NCBI RefSeq assembly: GCF_900142575.1
Contig: NZ_FRBI01000039.1
Span: 1-51,682, forward strand
Reading direction: 5' to 3'
Length of the DNA stretch: 51,682 nt
Source: Actinacidiphila paucisporea
GTDB lineage: Bacteria > Actinomycetota > Actinomycetes > Streptomycetales > Streptomycetaceae
The notes under the pieces were generated by a model that had not been told where the DNA came from, did no database searches, and saw nothing but the letters and a program-made list of their open reading frames with translations. The position numbers and the translations under genes are program-made. Shown here piece after piece: positions 25,204 through 35,316 of the stretch. Position 1 is the first letter of the stretch. Every line of letters begins with the position of its first letter.

Positions 25204-26115
25204 TCAGCGCGGGATCAGGGTCTTGCCGGCGTCGGCGGCACCCTTGCCCGAAGTGCCGGGCTTGCCCGGGTCTGACGTGCCCGGGTCGGACTTACCGGGG
25301 GCCGGCTTGCCCTTGCCGGGCTTTCCGGGGTCCGGCTTTCCCGGGTCCGGCTTGCAGGTGGGCTTGCCGTCGCCCGGCTTGCCCGCGGCCGTCTTGAGCT
25401 GGACGATCGCCTTGGTGAGCTGCTGCGGGGTCACCCCGAGCCCGGCGGCCACCGCGGCGAAGGCCGGGCTGTTCTCGTCGACGCTGCCTCTCGGGCCGGT
25501 GGCCAGCTTCTGCAGGGCGTCCAGAGCCGCCTGGGCCTTGGCCAGCGGCACGCCGAGCACCTTGGCCAGCTGCGCGGCGGTGAAGACGCTGGCAGGACCG
25601 CCCTTGTCGTCCGTCCCGTCCTGCCCCTTCTTGCCGCCCTTGTCGTCCTTCCCGTCCGTGCTGCCCGTGCCGCCCTTGCCGTCCGTGCCGTCCTTGCCGC
25701 CCTTGTCGTCCTTCCCGTCCGTGCTGCCCGTGCCGCCCTTGCCGTCCGTGCCGTCCTTGCCGTCCTTGCCGTCCTTTCCGTCCTTGCCGCCCGGGTCGCC
25801 GGGCTTCGCCGGGGCGGAGCCGGCGTCGGCGAAGATGTGATCGAGGGTCTTGCGGGCCTGGGCGGTGGACATCCCCATGTCCTTGGCGAAGATCGCCAAG
25901 ACCTTGTCCGTCAGCTTGCCGCCGTTCGCGCCGAGCGCGATCTTGACGTCCCGCAGGGCCTTCTCCAGCCTGCCGCTCGGCTCGGCCGGCGCGCACTGGG
26001 CCGGCTTCTTGGCGGCGGTGCCGGACGTCGGGCCGGTGCCGGCCGCGGAGGCCGTGGTGGCTCCCAGGGCCAAGGCGACGGCTGTCGCGGTGATGAGCGC
26101 TGTCTTGTGGCGCAC
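25204..26115 (-). CDS. Exported protein with collagen-like Gly-rich tract
   Basis: A 303-residue secreted protein, first gene of the two-component operon. The signal peptide ends near ASA-A (about 25). Two helical modules of about 50-60 residues (around 48-100 and 175-245) share the pattern LGVxxxxAxxALxxL. Between them lies a Gly/Lys/Asp tract of GKDG and GTDG triplets (about 105-170), built in part from a 63-bp tandem duplication, and the C-terminus is a Pro/Gly/Lys-rich tail with PGKPDPGKP repeats. It could be a wall-associated or extended surface protein, and perhaps a signal for the kinase. I do not know the family. Starts at GTG after AAAGGGGGC; 24 nt separate it from the regulator gene. 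Confidence 0.82.
   Translation of the reverse strand: MRHKTALITATAVALALGATTASAAGTGPTSGTAAKKPAQCAPAEPSGRLEKALRDVKIALGANGGKLTDKVLAIFAKDMGMSTAQARKTLDHIFADAGSAPAKPGDPGGKDGKDGKDGKDGTDGKGGTGSTDGKDDKGGKDGTDGKGGTGSTDGKDDKGGKKGQDGTDDKGGPASVFTAAQLAKVLGVPLAKAQAALDALQKLATGPRGSVDENSPAFAAVAAGLGVTPQQLTKAIVQLKTAAGKPGDGKPTCKPDPGKPDPGKPGKGKPAPGKSDPGTSDPGKPGTSGKGAADAGKTLIPR
25630..25762 (-). repeat. 63-bp tandem duplication encoding 21 residues
   Basis: About 2.1 exact copies of a 63-bp unit. Each encodes 21 residues of the Gly/Asp/Lys tract (DGKDDKGGKDGTDGKGGTGST). Identity is complete over 133 bp, which suggests a recent duplication and likely length variation between strains. Confidence 0.85.
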
Positions 26116-26308
26116 GGTGCGCCCCCTTTCTCTCGTGCCGCCAGCAGACCAAGGCGCGCTTCACGCCGGCCTCGGCGCACCTTAGGACTTCCCTAGAACC
26201 GCGCGGCCCCGTCCCGGTGCCTGAGGCGCCCCCGCGCCGAGCAGGGGTGTCGCGCCCGGCAGGACGGGGAGCGGGTGGGGGAGGGGGCGGATAGGCTCGG
26301 AGGAGGGA

Positions 26309-29300
26309 GTGGCCGGGGACGGGAGCGCTATGCAAGGCCGACGCAGCAGTACGTTCACCCGGCTGCTCCGGCACGGCTTCACCGACCCCGCCGCGGCCGA
26401 GCGGCTGCTCGACGTACCGGAGCTGTCAGCCGTACGCAGCGATCCCGTGCTGCTGGAGGCGCTGGGCGCGACCGCCGACCCCGACCAGGCACTGATCGGG
26501 CTCGTCCGGCTGGTCGAGGCGCTGGACGCGGGCGAGCGGCGGGCGCTGCTCGACACCGTGACGACGGCCAAGCCGCTGCGCGACCGGCTGCTGGGGGTGC
26601 TGGGCGCCTCGGAGGCGCTGGGGGACCACCTGGCCAGGCACCCGGCGGACTGGCACGCGCTGGTCACGTACGAGGCGGCCGACCTGCATCCGGGGATCGC
26701 CGAGTTCGCGCGGGGGCTGGCGGCCGCGACCGACCCGGACGCGCTGCGTGCCGCCTACCGGCGGTGCCTGCTGGGGATAGCGGCCCGGGACGTGTGCGGG
26801 ACGAGCGACCTGGTGCGTACGGCCGCCGAGCTGGCGGACCTGGCGACGGCGACCTTGCGCGCGGCGCTGGCCATCGCGGCGGCCGAGGCACCGCAGGACG
26901 CCGCGGCGACCCGCCTCGCGGTGATCGGCATGGGCAAATGCGGCGGCCACGAGCTGAACTACGTCTCCGACGTCGACGTGATCTTCGTGGCGGAGCCCGC
27001 CGAGGGCGTCGAGGAGATCGAGGCGGTCAAGGCCGCCACCCGGCTCGCGGCCCGGATGATGCGGGTGTGCTCGGACACCACCGCCGAGGGCACCATCTGG
27101 CCGGTCGACGCGAACCTGCGGCCCGAGGGCAAGAACGGCCCGCTGGTGCGCACCCTGTCCAGCCATCTCGCGTACTACGCCAGATGGGCGAAGACCTGGG
27201 AGTTCCAGGCACTGCTCAAGGCCCGTCCGGTCGCGGGCGACCCGGAGCTCGGCGCGGAGTACGTCGCCGCGATCCGCCCGCTGGTGTGGCAGGCCGCCGA
27301 GCGCGACCACTTCGTCACCGACGTGCAGCAGATGCGCCGCCGGGTGGTGGACAACATCCCGGTGGCCCAGGTGGACCGGGAGCTGAAGCTCGGCCCCGGC
27401 GGCCTGCGGGACGTCGAGTTCGCGGTGCAGTTGCTGCAACTGGTGCACGGCCGCACCGACAGCTCGCTGCGCAGCCCCACCACGCTGACCGCGCTGGCCG
27501 AGCTGGCCGCCGGCGGCTACGTGGGCCGGGCGGACGCCGCCTCGCTGGACGCCGCCTACCGCTTCCTGCGGCTGATGGAGCACCGCATCCAGCTGCACAG
27601 GATGCGCCGCACCCACCTCGTACCCGACGACGAGGCGGGCCTGCGCCGCCTCGGCCGGGGCCTGGGTTTCCGCTCCGAGCCGGTCGCGAACCTGACCAGG
27701 GAGTGGAAGCGGCACGCCATGGAGGTGCGGCGGCTGCACGAGAAGCTGTTCTACCGGCCGCTGCTGGAATCCGTCGCCCAGCTCGGCACCGACGACGTCC
27801 GGCTGAGCACCGGCGCGGCCCGGCAGCGCCTCCAGGCCCTCGGCTACGCCGACCCGGCCGACGCGATGCGCCACCTGGAGGCGCTGGCCAGCGGGGTGAG
27901 CCGCAAGGCCGCCATCCAGCGCACCCTGCTGCCGGTGCTGCTCGGCTGGTTCGCGGACTCCGCCGACCCCGACGCGGGGCTGCTGGGCTTCCGCAAGGTC
28001 TCCGACGCGCTCGGCACGACGCCCTGGTATCTGCGGCTGCTGCGCGACGAGGGGGCCGCGGCCCAGCGGCTCGCCCGGGTGCTGTCGTCCGGGCGGATGG
28101 CCCCCGACCTGCTGCTGCGCGCCCCCGAGGCGGTCGCGGTGCTCGGCTCCGTCGACGGCGGCCTGGTGCCGCGCGACCACGCCGCCCTCGAACAGGAGGT
28201 GCTGGCCGCGGTGGGCCGCGCGGAGGGGCCCGAGCAGGCCATCGCCGCGGTCCGCGGGGTGCGCAGGCGGGAGCTGTTCCGCACGGCGGCGGCCGACCTC
28301 ATCGACACCTACGGCGACGACGTCGAGGGGGACGCGGACCGGGTCGACCCGGCGGAGCTGACCGACCGGGTGGGCTGCGCCGTCTTCGGCCTGACCTCGG
28401 CGACCGTCGCCGGCGCCCTGCGCGCCGCGGTCAACGCGGTGACCGGCAACGACGCCCGGCCGCTGCCGACGCGCTTCGCGGTGATCGGCATGGGCCGCTT
28501 CGGCGGCCGGGAACTGGGCTACGGCTCGGACGCCGACGTGCTCTTCGTGCACGAGCCGCACGACGGCGTGGACCAGGAGGAGGCCGGCCGGGCCGCGCTC
28601 GCGGTGGCGAACGAGATGCGCCGGCTGCTGCAGATCCCCACCGCCGACCCGCCGCTGCTGGTCGACGCGGACCTGCGCCCGGAGGGCAAGAGCGGCCCGC
28701 TGGCACGCAGCCTGGCTTCCTACGCGGCGTATTACCGCAGGTGGTCGCTGGTGTGGGAGAGCCAGGCGCTGCTGCGGGCGACCCCGGTGGCCGGCGACGA
28801 GGACCTCGGGGCGCGCTTCGTGGAGCTGATCGACCCGCTGCGCTACCCGGCCGGCGGGCTGGAGGAGGAGGCGGTACGCGAGATCCGCCGCCTCAAGGCG
28901 CGGATGGAGTCCGAGCGGCTGCCGCGCGGCGCCGACCGCACCATCCACGCGAAACTGGGCCGCGGCGGGCTCTCCGACGTCGAGTGGACCGTCCAGCTGC
29001 TCCAGCTCCGGCACGCCGGCCGGCTGCCCGAGCTGCGGACCACCGGCACCCGGCACGCGCTGGCCGCGGCGACGCACGCGGGCCTGCTGGACGAGGCGGA
29101 CGCGGCCGTCCTGGACGAGGCCTGGGTGCTGGCCACCCGGGTGCGCAACGCGGTGATGCTGGTACGCGGCCGGCCCGGCGACACCTTCCCCGGCGACGCG
29201 CGCGAACTGGCCGCGGTGGCCCGCTACCTCGGCTTCCCGCCCGGCCACGTCGGCGACATGCTGGAGGACTACCGGCGGCGTACCCGCAGGGCCAGGGCAG

Positions 29301-29329
29301 TGGTGGACCGGCTGTTCTACCAGGGGTGA
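26309..29329 (+). CDS. glnE: Bifunctional glutamine synthetase adenylyltransferase/adenylyl-removing enzyme
   Basis: A 1,006-residue enzyme that attaches or removes AMP on glutamine synthetase I. Two nucleotidyltransferase domains are seen, each with the GMGxxGGxEL...SDxDVxFV motif: GMGKCGGHELNYVSDVDV near residue 207 (removing half) and GMGRFGGRELGYGSDADV near residue 727 (transferase half), each followed by DADLRPEGK or DANLRPEGK. Length is as expected. The GTG at 26309 has GGAGG five nt upstream; an ATG at 26330 is an alternative. Its classic target, GlnA, is not in this window: the two GS genes here are GlnA2 and GlnII. Upstream is a short divergent promoter region shared with the exported protein. 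Confidence 0.95.
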   Translation: MAGDGSAMQGRRSSTFTRLLRHGFTDPAAAERLLDVPELSAVRSDPVLLEALGATADPDQALIGLVRLVEALDAGERRALLDTVTTAKPLRDRLLGVLGASEALGDHLARHPADWHALVTYEAADLHPGIAEFARGLAAATDPDALRAAYRRCLLGIAARDVCGTSDLVRTAAELADLATATLRAALAIAAAEAPQDAAATRLAVIGMGKCGGHELNYVSDVDVIFVAEPAEGVEEIEAVKAATRLAARMMRVCSDTTAEGTIWPVDANLRPEGKNGPLVRTLSSHLAYYARWAKTWEFQALLKARPVAGDPELGAEYVAAIRPLVWQAAERDHFVTDVQQMRRRVVDNIPVAQVDRELKLGPGGLRDVEFAVQLLQLVHGRTDSSLRSPTTLTALAELAAGGYVGRADAASLDAAYRFLRLMEHRIQLHRMRRTHLVPDDEAGLRRLGRGLGFRSEPVANLTREWKRHAMEVRRLHEKLFYRPLLESVAQLGTDDVRLSTGAARQRLQALGYADPADAMRHLEALASGVSRKAAIQRTLLPVLLGWFADSADPDAGLLGFRKVSDALGTTPWYLRLLRDEGAAAQRLARVLSSGRMAPDLLLRAPEAVAVLGSVDGGLVPRDHAALEQEVLAAVGRAEGPEQAIAAVRGVRRRELFRTAAADLIDTYGDDVEGDADRVDPAELTDRVGCAVFGLTSATVAGALRAAVNAVTGNDARPLPTRFAVIGMGRFGGRELGYGSDADVLFVHEPHDGVDQEEAGRAALAVANEMRRLLQIPTADPPLLVDADLRPEGKSGPLARSLASYAAYYRRWSLVWESQALLRATPVAGDEDLGARFVELIDPLRYPAGGLEEEAVREIRRLKARMESERLPRGADRTIHAKLGRGGLSDVEWTVQLLQLRHAGRLPELRTTGTRHALAAATHAGLLDEADAAVLDEAWVLATRVRNAVMLVRGRPGDTFPGDARELAAVARYLGFPPGHVGDMLEDYRRRTRRARAVVDRLFYQG

Positions 29330-29380
29330 CCGCGCGGCCACCGCGGGACGCGCACGGCCGTCCCCGGCCGGGCGCGGCGG

Positions 29381-30289
29381 TCAGCCCTGTACGGTCCTGG
29401 CGTGCTCCTCGAGCGCCAGCGCACCCGACGGGTGCTTCGGCAGGGCGTAGACCCAGCGGCCGTAGACCATGTAGGCGATCGAATAGCCGATGGCCAGGCA
29501 CAGCGCCCCGCCGACCGCGTCCATCCAGAAGTGGTTGCCGGTGGAGATGATCACCAGCAGCGTCGCCACCGGGTAGAGGCCGCCCAGGATACGGGCCCAC
29601 AGCGGTTTCGCCAGTGTCACGATGGTGATGCCGCACCACAGCGACCAGCCGATGTGCATCGACGGCATGGCCGCGTACTGGTTGGACACCTGTGCCAGGT
29701 CGCCCTGCGACAGCGAGCCCCAGGTGTGGTGCACCATCACCGTGTCGATGAAGCCGCCGCCGGTCATCAGCCGCGGGGGTGCCAGCGGATACGCCCAGAA
29801 GCCGATCAGCGCCAGCCAGGTGGTCAGGAAGACCACCAGCCGGGCCGGCCCGTAACGCCCGGGGTGGTAGACGTACAGCCATATCAACACGCCGATGGTC
29901 ACTATGAAGTGCAGCGTGGCGTAGTAGTAGTTCATCCCCACGATCAGCCACGTCACGGAATCGAGGCCGTGGTTGAGGCCGCGCTCGACGGCGAGGCCCA
30001 GGTGGTGCTCGAGCGCCCAGATCGCGTCGGCGTGCCGCAGCGCCGTGGTCCGCTTCTGCGGTACCGCGTTCCTGATCTGCGAATACAGGTAGTAGCTGAC
30101 ACCGATCAGCAGGACCTCGAACCACAGCCTCGGGCGTCGGGGGGTGCGCACTTTCTCCAGCACCGTACGCGGCAGCGCCCGTCGCCCGGCGCTGTCGGCT
30201 CCATCGGAGGCACGGGAACCGGTGGAGCGCTGCGGTGCGGCGGAACGGCCACTTGTCGTGTTCGCGGTCTTCGCAGTCGGTTCCCCCAT
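29381..30289 (-). CDS. PAP2-family membrane phosphatase
   Basis: A 302-residue integral membrane protein with about six hydrophobic segments after a polar N-terminus of about 55 residues. The PAP2 phosphatase motifs appear as AMPSMHIGWS (about 210) and STGNHFWMDAVGG (about 252), carrying the catalytic His residues; the first motif (KxxxxxxRP) is weak, as in the inositol-phosphorylceramide-synthase-like branch. It may act on lipid phosphates or transfer headgroups. It is convergent with glnE and follows malR by 37 nt on the same strand, so read-through from the mal operon is possible. Confidence 0.85.
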   Translation of the reverse strand: MGEPTAKTANTTSGRSAAPQRSTGSRASDGADSAGRRALPRTVLEKVRTPRRPRLWFEVLLIGVSYYLYSQIRNAVPQKRTTALRHADAIWALEHHLGLAVERGLNHGLDSVTWLIVGMNYYYATLHFIVTIGVLIWLYVYHPGRYGPARLVVFLTTWLALIGFWAYPLAPPRLMTGGGFIDTVMVHHTWGSLSQGDLAQVSNQYAAMPSMHIGWSLWCGITIVTLAKPLWARILGGLYPVATLLVIISTGNHFWMDAVGGALCLAIGYSIAYMVYGRWVYALPKHPSGALALEEHARTVQG

Positions 30290-30326
30290 AGGGGACCAGT
30301 CTGCCAGATGTGTCCCGTGATGCGGA

Positions 30327-31418
30327 TCAGACTTGGGTGGGATCGTCGGCCGTCCGGGTGACCCGCGGGGTGGAGGGCTGCGCCGGCAGCGACGCGTTCT
30401 GCCCGGTGGGGGCGGCCGCGGTCGATCCGCGGACGACCAGCTCGGGCAGGAAGACGAACTCGCTGTGCGGGGCCGGGGTGCCGCCGATCTCCTCCAGCAG
30501 CGCGTTGACGGCCGCCTGGCCCATCGCCGTGACCGGCTGCCTGATGGTGGTCAGCGGCGGGTCCGTGAACGCGATCAGCGGCGAGTCGTCGAAACCCACC
30601 ACCGACACGTCGTCCGGCACCGACAGGCCCAGCTGCCTGGCCGCCCTGATCGCGCCGAGCGCCATCATGTCGGAGGCGCAGACGACGGCCGTGCAGCCGT
30701 CGGATATCAGCGCCGACGCGGCCGCCTGGCCGCCTTCCAGGGTGAACAGCGAGTGCTGCACCAGCTCGTGCGCCTCGTCGCCGGTCAGGCCGAGCACCTC
30801 GGCCATGGACGTCACGAAGCCCTCGATCTTCCTGCGCACCGGGACGAAACGCTTCTGCCCTACGGCCAGGCCGATCCTGCGGTGCCCGAGCGCCGCCAGA
30901 TGGGTGACCGCGAGGCGCATCGCGCCGCGGTCGTCGGGGGACACGAAGGGCGCGCTGACCTTCTCGGTGAAGCCGTTGATCAGCACGAACGGCACGCCCT
31001 GGCCCTGCAGCCTGGCGTAGCGCTCCATGTCCGCGGTGCAGTCGGCGTGCAGCCCGGACACGAAGATGATGCCGGCCACCCCCCGCTCGACCAGCATCTC
31101 CACCAGCTCGTCCTCGGTGGAGCCGCCGGGCGTCTGGGTGGCGAGCACCGGGGTGTAGCCCTGCCGCGTCAGGCCCTGGCCGATGATCTGCGCGAAGGCG
31201 GGGAAGATCGGGTTGTCCAGCTCGGGCGTGATCAGCCCGACCAGGCCCGCGCTGCGCTGCCGCAGCCGTACCGGGCGCTCGTACCCCAGCAGGTCGAGCG
31301 CGGCCAGCACTGATTCGCGGGTGGTGGCGGAAACCCCGGGCTTGCCGTTGAGCACCCGGCTGACCGTAGCTTCGCTGACCCCCGCCTGGGCTGCGATGTC
31401 AGCAAGCCGCGCGGTCAC
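30327..31418 (-). CDS. malR: LacI-family maltose regulator MalR
   Basis: A 363-residue repressor. The helix-turn-helix (residues 1-50, TARLADIAAQAGVSEATVSRVLNG, first 20 residues quoted only in part) is followed by a periplasmic-binding-like sensor domain with PDDVSVVGFDDSP. The protein agrees closely with what I recall of S. coelicolor MalR. The GTG at 31418 gives the standard N-terminus, but there is little ribosome-site sequence before it; GTG codons at 31451 and 31448 are alternatives. The gene is 34 nt after aglA on the same strand, so it can be co-transcribed with the genes it should repress. Confidence 0.9.
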   Translation of the reverse strand: MTARLADIAAQAGVSEATVSRVLNGKPGVSATTRESVLAALDLLGYERPVRLRQRSAGLVGLITPELDNPIFPAFAQIIGQGLTRQGYTPVLATQTPGGSTEDELVEMLVERGVAGIIFVSGLHADCTADMERYARLQGQGVPFVLINGFTEKVSAPFVSPDDRGAMRLAVTHLAALGHRRIGLAVGQKRFVPVRRKIEGFVTSMAEVLGLTGDEAHELVQHSLFTLEGGQAAASALISDGCTAVVCASDMMALGAIRAARQLGLSVPDDVSVVGFDDSPLIAFTDPPLTTIRQPVTAMGQAAVNALLEEIGGTPAPHSEFVFLPELVVRGSTAAAPTGQNASLPAQPSTPRVTRTADDPTQV

Positions 31419-31452
31419 AGTACCGGATGCTATTGGACGGAAAGCCACCACG

Positions 31453-33207
<1,755 letters not shown>

Positions 33208-33274
33208 GGATTCCCTTATCGGGTGCGGGGGAACGATCTGTGGCATACGTGACTGCGGTGCTGAGGGCCGGCGG

Positions 33275-34177
33275 TCAGCCCTTGGTGCCGCCGGCGGTCA
33301 GGCCGGTCACCAGGTGGCGCTGGACGAGCAGGAAGACGACGGTCGCGGGTATCGCGATCAGCACCGAGGCGGCGGTCATGCTGCCCCAGTCGGCGCGCTG
33401 GTCGGAGGCGAAGGTGCGGATGCCGGCCGCCAGCGTGGAGTGGTCGCTGCCCATGAACTGCGCCGCGTAGGCGACCTCGCCCCAGGCGGTCAGGAAGCTG
33501 TAGAAGGCGGTGACGGCGAGCCCCGGGCGGGCCAGCGGCACGATCAGCCGCCAGAAGGTGCCGAACGGGGTCAGCCCGTCGACCCGGCCGGCCTCGTCGA
33601 TGTCCCGCGGGATGGTGTCGAAGTAGCCCTTGAGCATCCAGGCGCAGAAGGGCACCGCGATGGTGCAGTAGACCAGGATCAGACCGAGGTAGCTGTCGAT
33701 CAGGTTGAGCTGCGCCAGCAGGTTGTACAGCGGCACGATCAGTACGGCCATCGGGAACATCTGCGTGATCAGGAAGGTCCACATCAGCGACTTGTGCCCG
33801 GGGAAGCGCATCCGGGAGATCGCGTAACCGGCGCTGGCGGAGATCAGCACGCCGAGCACGGTGGTGGCGCCCGCCACGATCACCGAGTTGAGGAACCACT
33901 TGGGGAAGCTGGTGTGCATCAGCACGAACCGGTAGTTGCCCAGGCCCAGGTGCCGCAGCACCTCGTGCGGCTGCTGCCAGGAGGTGCTGGGGCCCAGCGA
34001 GATGAACAGGATCCACAGCACGGGGAAGACCGCGATGGCGCTCGCGGTGATCAGTGCGGCGTGCAGCGCGATGGAGGCGCCGCGGCTGCGCTCACCGCGG
34101 CCGCGGGGCGTGGCCGCGGCGGCGCTGAGCGGGGTGGCGGTGCTGGCGGCCGGGCCGCTGTGGGTGGTGGCACTCAT
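33275..34177 (-). CDS. malG: Maltose/maltodextrin ABC permease MalG
   Basis: A 300-residue inner membrane permease with six membrane segments and the cytoplasmic EAA loop DIDEAGRVDGLTPFGTFW that docks the ATPase. It pairs with MalF, whose stop is 13 nt upstream. No ATPase gene is in the operon; in Streptomyces the shared MsiK ATPase encoded elsewhere energises such importers. Confidence 0.93.
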   Translation of the reverse strand: MSATTHSGPAASTATPLSAAAATPRGRGERSRGASIALHAALITASAIAVFPVLWILFISLGPSTSWQQPHEVLRHLGLGNYRFVLMHTSFPKWFLNSVIVAGATTVLGVLISASAGYAISRMRFPGHKSLMWTFLITQMFPMAVLIVPLYNLLAQLNLIDSYLGLILVYCTIAVPFCAWMLKGYFDTIPRDIDEAGRVDGLTPFGTFWRLIVPLARPGLAVTAFYSFLTAWGEVAYAAQFMGSDHSTLAAGIRTFASDQRADWGSMTAASVLIAIPATVVFLLVQRHLVTGLTAGGTKG

Positions 34178-34190
34178 GGTGATCCGGCTC

Positions 34191-35189
34191 CTAGGCCTGC
34201 TCGGACTTCAACTGGCGGCGGTAGAAGGTGGAGAAGGCCACGAGGATGAGGAGGATGACGATCCCGTAGGTGGCGGCCGCCGAATAATCGGACACTCCGG
34301 TGAACGCCTTCTCGTAGGCGTACGTCACCAGGATGTCCGTGTCGCCCGTGGTGTTGTTGCCCAGCAGCAGGTAGATGATCGCGAACATGTTGAACGTCCA
34401 GACCGTGCTGAGCAGCACCACCGTGCTGGTCACCGGGCGCAGCCCGGGCACCGTGACGTTGGTGAAGCGCTGCAGCGGCGTGGCGCCGTCCATCTCGGCG
34501 GCCTCGTACAGCTCGCCGGGTATCGACTGCAGGCCGCCGAGCAGGGCGACCATCATGAACGGCACGCCGACCCAGATGTTCACCATGATCACCGCGATCT
34601 TCTGCGACAGCGGTGTGCCGAGCCAGTCCTGCGCGGGCAGCCCGAAGCTGGTGATGATGTCGTTGAAGACGCCGTACTGCGAGTTGAGCATCAGCCGCCA
34701 GGCGAAGACGCCGATGAAGGCCGGCACCGCCCACGGCAGGATCAGGCAGAGCCGGTAGAACAGCCGGAAGCGCACCTTGCGGTTGAGCAGCATCGCCATC
34801 GCCAGGCCGATGGCGTAGGTGACCGCCACGCAGGCGACGGTCCACACGACCGTCCACTCGAAGCGCGGGTAGAAGTCGCCGTCCTTGCCGGACAGCACCT
34901 GCCAGTAGTTGTGCAGGCCCACCCAGTGGTAGGTGGCGCCGATGTGGACCGGGCCGATGTCCTTGGCGACGTTGGTCTCGTTGGCGTTCGTCAGCGACAG
35001 GTACGTGCCGTAGCCGAGCGGATAGAACACCAGGACGGCCAGCACGATCACGACCGGGGCGACCATCGCCCAGGCGTACCAGTGCCGGTCCCAGGAACGC
35101 CTGATCGAGGTCATCAGGCCGGGCCGCGGCTCGCGCGGCGGGCGGGCGGCCGTGCCCGGGGCGGGCTCGTCCACGGTGGCGGTGGTCAT
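34191..35189 (-). CDS. malF: Maltose/maltodextrin ABC permease MalF
   Basis: A 332-residue permease with a cytoplasmic N-terminal tail of about 35 residues, six membrane segments and the EAA loop ELYEAAEMDGATPLQRF. It starts at an ATG preceded by GAGGAG, next to two exact copies of a 12-bp direct repeat (35200-35223). It is separated from malE by 127 nt that hold a long inverted repeat. Confidence 0.93.
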   Translation of the reverse strand: MTTATVDEPAPGTAARPPREPRPGLMTSIRRSWDRHWYAWAMVAPVVIVLAVLVFYPLGYGTYLSLTNANETNVAKDIGPVHIGATYHWVGLHNYWQVLSGKDGDFYPRFEWTVVWTVACVAVTYAIGLAMAMLLNRKVRFRLFYRLCLILPWAVPAFIGVFAWRLMLNSQYGVFNDIITSFGLPAQDWLGTPLSQKIAVIMVNIWVGVPFMMVALLGGLQSIPGELYEAAEMDGATPLQRFTNVTVPGLRPVTSTVVLLSTVWTFNMFAIIYLLLGNNTTGDTDILVTYAYEKAFTGVSDYSAAATYGIVILLILVAFSTFYRRQLKSEQA

Positions 35190-35233
35190 CGCTCCTCGGC
35201 TCTCTCGTCGGCTCTCTCGTCGGTGATGGGTGA

Positions 35234-35303
35234 CCGGACCGGCCGGCCGGGCGCGTGGGCCCCGCTCGCGTCAGGGCGGCGGAGCCCCGGCCGGCCGGTC
35301 CGG
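35234..35303 (-). repeat. Intercistronic 18-bp inverted repeat between malE and malF
   Basis: Perfect 18-bp arms (35234-35251 and 35286-35303) separated by 34 nt. The hairpin begins 13 nt after the malE stop. Structures at this place in other mal operons protect the malE mRNA end or attenuate transcription, so that binding protein outnumbers the permeases; the same role is inferred here. Confidence 0.75.
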
Positions 35304-35316
35304 AACTGGGGGCCGG

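Noticed and set aside
25630..25762. CRISPR-like array
   Set aside because: The repeats are adjacent 63-bp in-frame copies with no spacers, part of a protein-coding tract.
26426..29341. A 971-codon open frame antisense to glnE
   Set aside because: This is a shadow frame caused by high GC at third positions; GlnE motifs are clear on the plus strand.
29330..29380. Terminator between glnE and the PAP2 gene
   Set aside because: The inverted repeat is imperfect and short of a convincing stem; a functional signal is possible but unsupported by eye.
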